The notes below the pieces were generated by a model. It ran no database searches, was not told where the DNA came from, and saw only the letters and a list, made by a program, of their open reading frames with translations. A DNA stretch of 15,051 bases. Origin: an uncultured Lachnospiraceae bacterium (GTDB taxonomy: Bacteria > Bacillota > Clostridia > Lachnospirales > Lachnospiraceae). The stretch is from NCBI GenBank assembly GCA_900548905.1, contig URMK01000099.1, forward strand, positions 1 through 15,051. The letters run 5' to 3'. The position numbers and the translations under genes are program-made. Numbering within the stretch: the first letter of the stretch is position 1; each line of letters starts with the position of its first letter. This document shows, one piece after another, positions 6,751-13,475 of the stretch.

Positions 6751-7908
6751 ATGCATACATTTCATGGAAGTGATCTGGAAAAAATAGAACAGGTTTATAG
6801 AATCAGAAAAGAAGAAATCACCGGGTTCGGGGCCAATGTAAATCCGCTGGGGCTGTCCCCCCTGCTGAAGGATTATCTGGCAAAGCACCTGGATGTTTTA
6901 TGTGCATATCCTGACAGGAATTATACCGCGCTGCGGGCTGCCATATCCGCTTATACAGGAGCCCCTGCGGAACATATACTTGTGGGAAACGGTTCCACGG
7001 AACTGATATCCGCAGGAATCCGGGCCATACGCCCCAGGGACGCGGTGATCCTTGGCCCTGCTTATTCGGAATATGAACGGGAGCTTTCCCTGACAGGAAG
7101 CCGGATGCATTATTACGACCTGAAGGCATCGGAGGATTTCCTTCTGGATGAGGCGGATTTAGAACGTTTTATGACAGAGGGGATTTTTTCTCACGAAACG
7201 GACACCGGCTCCGGAAAAAGTGTCCCCTGCCTGCCCCATCTGCTGGTTTTATGCAATCCCAATAATCCTACTTCCAGCGCTATAACGGTATCTCAAATGA
7301 AACGCCTGCTCTCACTCTGCAAACGGAACGGTATTTTGGTTATGGTGGATGAAACGTATGCGGAATTTGCGCCCACGCTTTCCGACATAACCGCCATTCC
7401 CCTGACGGAAAGCTTCGACAATCTTCTCGTGCTGCGCGGCGTGTCCAAGTTCTGGGCCGCTCCCGGCCTGCGCCTGGGTTATGCGGTTACCGGGAACAAA
7501 AGTATGCAGGATGAAATAAACGCCTCCAAGAATCCCTGGACCGTCAGTTCCCTTGCGGATGCTGCAGGACAGGTCATGTTCACGGACACCGGCTATATCA
7601 GCCGTACCCAAAGCCTGATCCGGGCGGAGCGCGGGCACTGCTGCTCCTTTTTATCCGCCCTTCCCGGACTGAAGGTTTTTCCCTCCTTTGCCAACTTCGT
7701 CCTCGTACAGATTTTGGAACAGGACATTACCGCACAGGACATCTTTGAAGCCGCCATACGGAAGAAAATGATGATCCGGGACTGCTCCAGTTTTCACAGC
7801 CTTGATGAAAGTTTTTTCCGCTTCTGTTTTATGGGACATGAGGAAAATGAAAGACTGCTGGCATGCATTAAAGAAGTAACCGGCCGCCGGACAGATTCCC
7901 TGCAGTAG
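6751..7908 (+). CDS. PLP-dependent class I/II aminotransferase, CobD/HisC-like
   Basis: 385 residues from ATG at 6751, with AAGGAG six bases ahead. An in-frame ATG at 6697 is inside the inverted-repeat arm and lacks a ribosome binding site. Fold-type I motifs are complete: FGANVNPLG near the N-terminus, YPDRNYTALR, GNGSTELI, N169PNNPT174, D200ETY203 (Asp to the PLP ring nitrogen, Tyr to its oxygen), S-K233-FWAAPGLR241LGY (K233 the Schiff-base lysine, eight residues before R241), and R357 near the C-terminus for the substrate carboxylate. The SKFWAAPGLRLGY stretch is closer to threonine-phosphate decarboxylase (CobD: TKFYAIPGLRLGY) than to typical HisC. No cobalamin or histidine genes are near, so the substrate is open: histidinol phosphate, threonine phosphate or another amino acid. 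It is a single gene, ending 81 bases from a convergent kinase gene. Confidence 0.85.
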   Translation: MHTFHGSDLEKIEQVYRIRKEEITGFGANVNPLGLSPLLKDYLAKHLDVLCAYPDRNYTALRAAISAYTGAPAEHILVGNGSTELISAGIRAIRPRDAVILGPAYSEYERELSLTGSRMHYYDLKASEDFLLDEADLERFMTEGIFSHETDTGSGKSVPCLPHLLVLCNPNNPTSSAITVSQMKRLLSLCKRNGILVMVDETYAEFAPTLSDITAIPLTESFDNLLVLRGVSKFWAAPGLRLGYAVTGNKSMQDEINASKNPWTVSSLADAAGQVMFTDTGYISRTQSLIRAERGHCCSFLSALPGLKVFPSFANFVLVQILEQDITAQDIFEAAIRKKMMIRDCSSFHSLDESFFRFCFMGHEENERLLACIKEVTGRRTDSLQ

Positions 7909-7916
7909 CACATATG

Positions 7917-7964
7917 CCGCTTGCAGCAGCCAGAGCAAAGCCTGCCTCTGTCCGCTGCAAGCGG
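7917..7964. terminator. Hairpin between convergent genes
   Basis: Perfect 11-base stem CCGCTTGCAGC (7917-7927) with GCTGCAAGCGG (7954-7964), with an inner CAGAG/CTCTG stem (7931-7935 with 7946-7950). It starts 8 bases after the aminotransferase stop and 26 bases from the kinase stop. There is no U-run on the plus strand after it, so it is a terminator or an mRNA 3'-end stabiliser rather than a textbook intrinsic terminator. Confidence 0.6.
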
Positions 7965-7989
7965 GAATAAGAACCGGGAGGAAAGTACT

Positions 7990-9000
7990 TTATATTGGTA
8001 TACTTTTTACTATTTTATCATAATCGATAACAACATACGGCAAACCATTATTTATTCGTTCTTTATGCCAGTCCAGATACCAATCCCGTAAATATGCAAG
8101 TTCATCCGGCCAATAACTTTGGGCATACAGATATTCATCACCCATCTGATATTTCATAAACAGGTCGATCTTTTTGATCCAATATGCATCCACCGTATTT
8201 GTTTCCAAATACCCTTTTAAGTAAGATACCAAATACGTCTCAGCAAACTCCGTCCTTTCCTTTTCCCGTTTATGCTGCAGCGGCCCGGCCCCTTTCAGCA
8301 CCATGAAAAATATAGCACTGGCCATATCAGCTGCATACCAGTTAAACTGGCAGGCCTCAAAATCGAACAATTTGATATTGCCGTTGTCTACAAAAAAGTT
8401 ATCGGTATGGATATCAAAATGGATAATTCCATAGTTATCCTTATTTATAGGAAGCGAATGCAGTTCCTTATAATACTTTTTTAAACGGTGCCTTACCCTT
8501 TCATCCAAAATAGCATGTTCGCAGCGCCATGCATTTACAGCGCCTGTCCATTCAAATTCAGGCTTTCTGACATTGTCCTCATAGTCCTTGGTGAGGCGAT
8601 GCATCTCTCCCATTAACGCACCAAGATTATAGAACAGCTTTTCATTAAATTCATTTGGATTATCCGTTTCAACTATTTTTCCCGGGGCTTTCTCAAAAAG
8701 ACAAAGAATATTCTCTTTACCTTCGGCTTCTATTACCTCATATAAATTATTTTTTATACTTTTTTGCGGACGGATGATACCCGACATAGTATCCGATAAA
8801 TAGTCCATCCATTTTAATTCAAATCCGGTATGCTCTTTTTTGTCAATACTATACGCGGATGATCGCAGTATATATGCAGTCTCCCCTCTTTCCACCTCAA
8901 AAATGCGATTGCCTGAATTCCCCATTATAATTTCCCGAACCAGTTTAACATCATAAAGCAATTTTGCTTTTTCCAACACTAAGCTCTGATCTGCACTCAT
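7990..9000 (-). CDS. Aminoglycoside phosphotransferase (APH)-family small-molecule kinase
   Basis: 336 residues from ATG at 9000, with GGAGG nine bases ahead. The APH/choline-kinase catalytic motif is intact: H194FD196IHTDN201 (catalytic Asp196, metal-binding Asn201), followed by the metal-binding D213FE215, where many members have DFD. The N-terminal lobe shows a glycine-containing turn (MGNSGNRIF) and a likely ATP-binding region (TAYILRSS). Such kinases phosphorylate hydroxyls of small molecules (aminoglycosides, choline, methylthioribose, homoserine, spore-coat sugars in CotS-like members) or proteins (SrkA). The sequence does not fix the substrate and I do not claim antibiotic resistance. 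Its start overlaps by one base the stop of the 33-codon ORF upstream (TAATG). The gene is AT-rich: hand counts give 22/60 G+C at 8041-8100 and 19/60 at 8401-8460, against 34/60 at 2401-2460. That suggests later acquisition. Confidence 0.85.
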   Translation of the reverse strand: MSADQSLVLEKAKLLYDVKLVREIIMGNSGNRIFEVERGETAYILRSSAYSIDKKEHTGFELKWMDYLSDTMSGIIRPQKSIKNNLYEVIEAEGKENILCLFEKAPGKIVETDNPNEFNEKLFYNLGALMGEMHRLTKDYEDNVRKPEFEWTGAVNAWRCEHAILDERVRHRLKKYYKELHSLPINKDNYGIIHFDIHTDNFFVDNGNIKLFDFEACQFNWYAADMASAIFFMVLKGAGPLQHKREKERTEFAETYLVSYLKGYLETNTVDAYWIKKIDLFMKYQMGDEYLYAQSYWPDELAYLRDWYLDWHKERINNGLPYVVIDYDKIVKSIPI

Positions 9001-9101
9001 TATCCTGCTCCTCCACAGCCCACATCCACCGTAGGCCCCTTTGAAAAAGCGGACACCTCAAAATCCGAATAGCTCTCTTCCCAAAACGGCTTGTCCTGCA
9101 T
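9000..9101 (-). pseudogene. 33-codon ORF, likely internally deleted SAM methyltransferase, coupled to the kinase gene
   Basis: On the minus strand ATG at 9101 is preceded by an excellent ribosome binding site (AAAGGAGGA, six-base spacer, 9108-9116). It runs to TAA at 9002-9000, whose last base is the A of the kinase ATG. The product starts MQDKPFWEESYSDFEVSAF and ends VDVGCGGAG. The start recalls the N-terminus of class I SAM-dependent methyltransferases (KPFWEESY...VS.F), and VDVGCGGAG resembles motif I (VLDVGCGxG), which normally lies about 20-30 residues further on with a full Rossmann domain after it. An in-frame deletion that joined the two and lost the rest would explain the sequence. 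Alternatively it is a short leader peptide whose translation feeds the kinase start. Confidence 0.6.
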
Positions 9102-9167
9102 AAAAAATCCTCCTTTCAGCAAAAAAAATGTTTCTTCCATAAAGCCCCATTACATTCTACCCCAGTC

Positions 9168-9695
9168 TTACAATAGTTTCTGATAGAGCGCAAACCGGTC
9201 CAGCCCATACACACTGTATCCCAAATCTACTGTATCTATATAGCGGAACCCATATCGCCTGTAGAGAGCAATTGCCGGTTCATTCTTCTCATACACATCC
9301 AGCCTGACAGCTTTGATCTTCTCTTCCAGCCCCTGCTCCAGTGCGAATTCCATCAGACGCTTTCCCACGCCTTTCCCCAGCCAAAGCGGATGCACCGCAA
9401 ACGTATGGATCACAAAAATATCCCTATATTCCAAATCCACCTGCCAGTCCGCTTCTTCATATGCCGATTCCGGCTCATGGCTCAATATGATGCTGCCCGC
9501 GATCTCCTTTCCATATCTGGCAACATAAAGGCACCCCTCGCTAATCCCATCTTCAGCCGTTTCCCTAACCGGATAAATCCCTTTCCTCCACCCCGGATAA
9601 TTCACATGCTCCTCCAAATACTCATTCAGTCCGTCATAAAGCCTTCCCACTTCATCTATATCCGCTGCTCCCGCCTTTTCTATCCGCAGTTCCAT
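9168..9695 (-). CDS. GNAT family N-acetyltransferase
   Basis: 175 residues from ATG at 9695 (MELRIEKAGAADIDEVGRLY), with AGGTGG ahead. That is where GNAT domains normally begin. An upstream in-frame TTG at 9776 with GGAGA ahead would add 27 residues of no recognisable domain and remains possible. The acetyl-CoA site is visible: strand IFVIHTFAVHP, then the pyrophosphate loop LGKGVGKRL (about residues 106-114), then NEPAIALYRRYGF (138-150), with Asn138 and Tyr145 in the usual motif-B positions. Family members transfer acetyl from acetyl-CoA to an amine of a small molecule or protein; the substrate is not readable. It lies 66 bases before the ribosome-binding region of the small ORF/kinase pair, in the same direction, so a joint transcript is possible. 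Confidence 0.85.
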   Translation of the reverse strand: MELRIEKAGAADIDEVGRLYDGLNEYLEEHVNYPGWRKGIYPVRETAEDGISEGCLYVARYGKEIAGSIILSHEPESAYEEADWQVDLEYRDIFVIHTFAVHPLWLGKGVGKRLMEFALEQGLEEKIKAVRLDVYEKNEPAIALYRRYGFRYIDTVDLGYSVYGLDRFALYQKLL

Positions 9696-9904
9696 TTCGG
9701 CCACCTTCTCCCGGACATTTCCGGAAATCCTTTCCCACCGGTGAATATATCCCGTTCCACCCTGAATTTTTCGCAAATACTCTCCGGTTCCTTATTTTGC
9801 TATATGTTACCACTTCCCCGGCTATCTGTCCACCGCCCCGCCATGCCCAACAGAATAAGAGTGCAGATAAAAAAGTTTGGCGTCATCCAAAGAATAACTT
9901 TCTA

Positions 9905-9950
9905 TTGACATTTTCGTCTTTCTGCATTATTGTATTATTATAGTAATACA
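9905..9950 (+). promoter_or_regulatory. Promoter with overlapping GntR/YtrA-type operator
   Basis: -35 TTGACA (9905-9910), 17-base spacer, -10 TATTGT (9928-9933, 4/6). A palindrome of TGTATTA and TAATACA (9931-9937 and 9944-9950, 9 of 10 pairs complementary) overlaps the -10 and the start-site region. An AT-rich palindrome here, 36 bases before a YtrA-type GntR gene, strongly suggests autorepression relieved by an effector. Confidence 0.75.
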
Positions 9951-9986
9951 GATGTAAAATAAAGAACCACAGAAAGGAATGATGAT

Positions 9987-10376
9987 ATGGCATGGAACCT
10001 GGATTCAGATCGCCCCATCTATGCACAGCTTCTGGAGCGTATCCAGCTTCAGATCGTGTCCGGCATATATGGACCTGGCGACAAGCTGCCCAGTGTAAGG
10101 GATTTGGCTGCCGAGGCCAGCGTTAACCCGAACACAATGCAGAAAGCCTTTGCCGAACTGGAGCGCAGCGGACTGATAGAAACCAAACGAACCAGCGGCA
10201 GATTCGTAACGGAGGACAAAAACATGATCACACAAATTCGGACTCAGCTGGCAAAAGAAGAAATCAATGCATTTATTGCTAAAATGAAAGAGCTGGGCTT
10301 TGATAAAAAAGATATTCTTACACTGCTCTCATCAACTGCCGAAGAACCGGCGGAACAAAGGAGGGAGCGCGCATGA
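9987..10376 (+). CDS. GntR family transcriptional regulator, YtrA subfamily
   Basis: 129 residues from ATG at 9987, with AAAGGA eight bases ahead. The winged helix-turn-helix covers about residues 11-75 (PIYAQLLERIQLQIVSG, LPSVRDLAAEASVNPNTMQK, GLIETKRTSGRFV), which is the GntR signature. Only ~50 helical residues follow (INAFIAKMKELGFDKKDI), the short dimerisation tail of the YtrA subfamily rather than an FadR or HutC effector domain. YtrA-type regulators normally repress an adjacent ABC transporter operon. Here the stop overlaps the ATPase start (ATGA) and a palindrome sits on the promoter, matching that scheme. The ligand or stress that lifts repression is unknown. Confidence 0.92.
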   Translation: MAWNLDSDRPIYAQLLERIQLQIVSGIYGPGDKLPSVRDLAAEASVNPNTMQKAFAELERSGLIETKRTSGRFVTEDKNMITQIRTQLAKEEINAFIAKMKELGFDKKDILTLLSSTAEEPAEQRRERA

Positions 10377-11071
10377 ACGAACTGGTAACTATTACCGGCC
10401 TGTCCAAAACCTATGGGCATTTCACAGCGCTGAATAATATGAACCTGACAATTCCGCGAGGACGTATTATCGGGCTGCTTGGTCCCAACGGCAGCGGCAA
10501 AACCACCTTAATCAAGCTGCTTAACGGCCTCCTGACCCCCTCATCCGGACAGATATTGATTAACGGCTGCAAACCGGGTGTGGAAACCAAGGCCATTATC
10601 TCCTACCTGCCGGAACGTACTTACCTTTCCAGCAGCCGCAGAGTCGAAGATTTGATGGAATATTTTGTGGATTTCTACGATAACTTCAACAAGGATAAAG
10701 CATTGGCCATGCTGGAAAGTCTTCACATCGATCTCCATGCCCGTATGAAGACCCTTTCCAAAGGCACCAAGGAAAAAGTACAGCTTGTGCTGGTCATGAG
10801 CCGGGAAGCCGACCTTTATATTCTGGATGAACCGATTGCCGGCGTGGATCCGGCCGCCAGGGATTTCATTCTCAAGACTATCATAGGCAACTATAACGAA
10901 AATGCCACTGTGCTTCTTTCCACCCACTTAATATCCGATATAGAAGCGGTGCTGGACGACTGCATCTTCATCCGGGACGGTCAGGTAATGCTCTGTTCCT
11001 CTGTAGAAGATATTCGTGAAACCTACGGGAAATCCGTGGACAGCTATTTCAGGGAGGTGTTCGCATGCTGA
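10373..11071 (+). CDS. ABC transporter ATP-binding protein
   Basis: 232 residues, normal for a single nucleotide-binding domain. Walker A is G37PNGSGKTT45 and Walker B is LYILDE153 followed by the D-loop AGVD159; the H-loop is STH185. Two elements deviate: the signature is LSKGTKEKVQ (128-137) instead of LSGGQ, and the usual Q-loop glutamine is replaced in YLPER (80-82). Both occur, to my knowledge, in the YtrB/BcrA-like exporter subgroup. It should couple ATP hydrolysis to the permease encoded next. Its start overlaps the regulator stop and its stop overlaps the permease start by seven bases, so all three are translationally coupled. Role: export or envelope-stress detoxification, inferred only from the family. 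Confidence 0.92.
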   Translation: MNELVTITGLSKTYGHFTALNNMNLTIPRGRIIGLLGPNGSGKTTLIKLLNGLLTPSSGQILINGCKPGVETKAIISYLPERTYLSSSRRVEDLMEYFVDFYDNFNKDKALAMLESLHIDLHARMKTLSKGTKEKVQLVLVMSREADLYILDEPIAGVDPAARDFILKTIIGNYNENATVLLSTHLISDIEAVLDDCIFIRDGQVMLCSSVEDIRETYGKSVDSYFREVFAC

Positions 11072-11910
11072 AAAAACTGTTAAAACATGAATGGGAGGAA
11101 ACCTGGCGCATCCCTGCGCTGGCTTGTGCCATCATGATAATACTGACCCTTGTATCTGTCATCTGTTTTGTCCGGATGGATCCTCCCGCTAACGCAAATG
11201 AACTGAATGCAGGCGCATTTGTACTGATGATGTTTTATGTCCTTACCATAAGCTGTGTCAGCGTAATTGTCAGCATTTATGTGGCAGTACGTTTTTACAG
11301 GAACCTTTATACCGATGAGGGCTATCTGATGCATACCCTTCCCGTAACGGCCAGACAGCTGATACTATCCAAGCTGACGGTGGGGGGCCTATGGTATTTT
11401 CTCGTCACTGTTCTCAGTTTATGGGCGGTTCTGATCATACTGATTTTCGGCGTGCCGGTTATGGTTATAGGCGATTTCGACATGTCTTTGTCCGTTGTGA
11501 TAAACTATGCCAAGGAATATTCCTATGCCCTGTTCGGGATGTCCCTTCCTGCATTTGCTGTTTTTAATATCTTTTATTTTCTGGTATCCGCAGTGAGCAA
11601 CGTCCTGATTGTATATGGTGCAGTTTCTCTGGGACAGCTGTTTTCCAAGCATAAGGTGATGGCTTCTATTCTGTGCTATATCGGTGTCACCATCCTGATC
11701 CAGACTGTGACCTCCCTGGCTATGACACCCTACCTCACCAAAATGATCATAACCCAGGTCGGCTCCCCTCAGGGCCCGGGTATTCCGGATTTTATGGGCG
11801 TTTTTATGCGCAATACCTATATTTTTACCTTTGTGGCATGTGTCATCACGGGGATTGGCTGCTACATTCTTTCCGAATATCTCATGAAAAAACAATTGAA
11901 TCTGGACTGA
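11065..11910 (+). CDS. ABC-2 type permease, six membrane segments
   Basis: 281 residues from ATG at 11065, with GGGAGGTG five bases ahead and inside the end of the ATPase gene. Hydrophobic segments lie at about residues 17-37, 50-76, 107-135, 161-190, 197-220 and 250-272, the six-helix plan of ABC-2 permeases. The cytoplasmic loop after helix 2 holds YTDEGYLMHTLPVTARQLILSKL-type coupling sequence (about 82-103), characteristic of permeases paired with YtrA-type regulators. It is the last gene of the cassette; a strong terminator follows 10 bases after its stop. The transported molecule is not evident. Confidence 0.9.
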   Translation: MLKKLLKHEWEETWRIPALACAIMIILTLVSVICFVRMDPPANANELNAGAFVLMMFYVLTISCVSVIVSIYVAVRFYRNLYTDEGYLMHTLPVTARQLILSKLTVGGLWYFLVTVLSLWAVLIILIFGVPVMVIGDFDMSLSVVINYAKEYSYALFGMSLPAFAVFNIFYFLVSAVSNVLIVYGAVSLGQLFSKHKVMASILCYIGVTILIQTVTSLAMTPYLTKMIITQVGSPQGPGIPDFMGVFMRNTYIFTFVACVITGIGCYILSEYLMKKQLNLD

Positions 11911-11919
11911 GCCACAGTA

Positions 11920-11969
11920 GTGGACACAAAAATCAGGCGGGAAAAACCGCCTGATTTTTGTGTATCCAC
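11920..11969. terminator. Strong rho-independent terminator ending the GntR-ABC operon
   Basis: A perfect 17-base stem (11924-11940 with 11947-11963; GC core CAGGCGG/CCGCCTG, loop GAAAAA) with a T-run inside the descending arm (GATTTTTGTG). It extends by GTGG/CCAC (11920-11923 with 11966-11969) past a two-base bulge. The symmetric A/T tracts would let it work in both directions. Confidence 0.9.
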
Positions 11970-12114
11970 CGCTTTTTTCACTTCCATCTGTATTCTTGAC
12001 TCCATATATCGTAATTAAGGCTCCCCCCTATTCTTTTTTCATCCTATCCCATGAACCTGCAGGAAATTTCTGCATATAGTAATCGTAAGTAACAATCGTG
12101 AGGTTACCGCACAT

Positions 12115-13377
12115 ATGGCAATAAAACTGCATGCCGCACAGACCACCGACAGTCCCTATGCAGGCGGGCTGAGAATCAGTGTTACATCCGCTCTGGGGCA
12201 GATTCCCATAGAAGGCGCGACCATATCCATATCCGTCACCGGTTCCCCGGATGTGGTCATAGACACTCTGACCACGGACGAATCCGGCCAGACCGATGTG
12301 ATAGAACTGCCGGCTCCCCCTTTGGAATACAGTCTGACTCCCCAGGATCAGCAGCCCTATTCCGAGTACAACTTTACCGTAAACGCGCCGGGCTATGAAC
12401 CGCTTGTGGTTGCCGGCTCTGAAATCCTGCCGGATGTACTCTCCCTGCAGCCTATTTCCCTGATACCTCTGGAGATGCCCGGCAGGGAAGAAGATATCGT
12501 TATTCCGGATCATACCCTGTATGGAGACTATCCTCCCAAAATACCGGAAGCAGAAATAAAACCTATGGATGAGACAGGGGAAATCGTACTGAGCCGCGTT
12601 GTGATCCCCGAATTTGTCATCGTACATGACGGTGTCCCTTCGGATCCCACCGCACCAAACTACTATGTTCGTTATACCGATTACATTAAGAATGTGGCTT
12701 CCTCGGAAATATATGCCACCTGGCCGGAATCCGCCATTTACGCAAACATACTTGCTATTATGTCCTTTACCCTGAACCGTGTCTATACGGAGTGGTACCG
12801 CAATCAGGGCTACAATTTTACCATTACCTCCTCCACCGCCTTTGACCAGAAATGGATATACGGCAGAAATGTATTTGAGAATATCAGCTACCTGGTGGAT
12901 ACGATTTTTGCCAATTATCTCTCCCGCCCCGGCGTCCGCCAGCCTATCCTGACCAGCTACTGTGACGGACGGAGGGTCAGCTGTACCGGCTTAAGCCAAT
13001 GGGGTTCCAAATACCTGGGGGATGAAGGCTACAGCGCCATCGAAATCATCCATTATTATTATGGAAGTGATATGTATATCAATACGGCAGACGCCATAAG
13101 CGGGGTTCCTTCCTCCTGGCCCGGCTATACCCTGACCATCGGTTCCTCCGAGGCAAAAGTACAGCAGATGCAGGAGCAGCTTAACCGGATACGGCAGAAC
13201 TATCCGGCCATTCCTTATATCACAGCGGACGGAATCTATGGACAGCAGACAGCCGATGCGGTAAAAATATTCCAGCGTGTCTTCGGCCTTCCGCAGAGCG
13301 GGGTCGTGGATTATCCCACCTGGTATGAAATTTCCCGGATTTATGTGGGTGTTTCCCGGATTGCGGAGCCGGACTGA
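12115..13377 (+). CDS. SpoIID-like domain protein with C-terminal peptidoglycan-binding domain
   Basis: 420 residues from ATG at 12115; the ribosome binding site is modest (GAGGT, ten bases ahead). No other in-frame ATG precedes it before the stop at 12052. Three parts are visible. Residues ~15-115 are a carboxypeptidase-regulatory-like beta domain (GGLRISVTSALGQIPIEGA, DESGQTDVIELPAPP, APGYEPLVVAG). Residues ~185-330 resemble SpoIID: ASSE198IYATWPESAIYANILAI aligns with the SpoIID start, whose conserved Glu is catalytic, and LSQWGSKYLGDEGYSAIEII with its end (GMSQWGA..). Residues ~346-410 are a PG_binding_1 domain (DGIYGQQTADAVKIFQRVFGLP). SpoIID is a lytic transglycosylase that acts on denuded glycan in engulfment. 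No signal peptide is seen, which is odd for a wall enzyme. A role in spore cortex or wall remodelling is inferred. It is a single gene, convergent with metY. Confidence 0.8.
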   Translation: MAIKLHAAQTTDSPYAGGLRISVTSALGQIPIEGATISISVTGSPDVVIDTLTTDESGQTDVIELPAPPLEYSLTPQDQQPYSEYNFTVNAPGYEPLVVAGSEILPDVLSLQPISLIPLEMPGREEDIVIPDHTLYGDYPPKIPEAEIKPMDETGEIVLSRVVIPEFVIVHDGVPSDPTAPNYYVRYTDYIKNVASSEIYATWPESAIYANILAIMSFTLNRVYTEWYRNQGYNFTITSSTAFDQKWIYGRNVFENISYLVDTIFANYLSRPGVRQPILTSYCDGRRVSCTGLSQWGSKYLGDEGYSAIEIIHYYYGSDMYINTADAISGVPSSWPGYTLTIGSSEAKVQQMQEQLNRIRQNYPAIPYITADGIYGQQTADAVKIFQRVFGLPQSGVVDYPTWYEISRIYVGVSRIAEPD

Positions 13378-13432
13378 CTCCTGTATCCTCCTTATCTTTC
13401 AGCCAACTACATGCCTCCTCCTTTATGTATAA

Positions 13433-13475
13433 AGGCGGCACGCCCGATTATCAATCGCAGCGTGCCGCCTCTTTG
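13433..13475. terminator. Bidirectional terminator between the SpoIID-like gene and metY
   Basis: Perfect 10-base stem AGGCGGCACG (13433-13442) with CGTGCCGCCT (13461-13470), enclosing a second perfect stem CGATT/AATCG around ATC. CTTTG follows on the plus strand. On the minus strand the stem is followed by TTTATAC. Both genes end within 56 bases of it. Confidence 0.8.

Noticed and set aside
12028..12627. 199-codon minus-strand frame over the start of the SpoIID-like gene
   Set aside because: Antisense to a gene with clear domains; product shows no family pattern.
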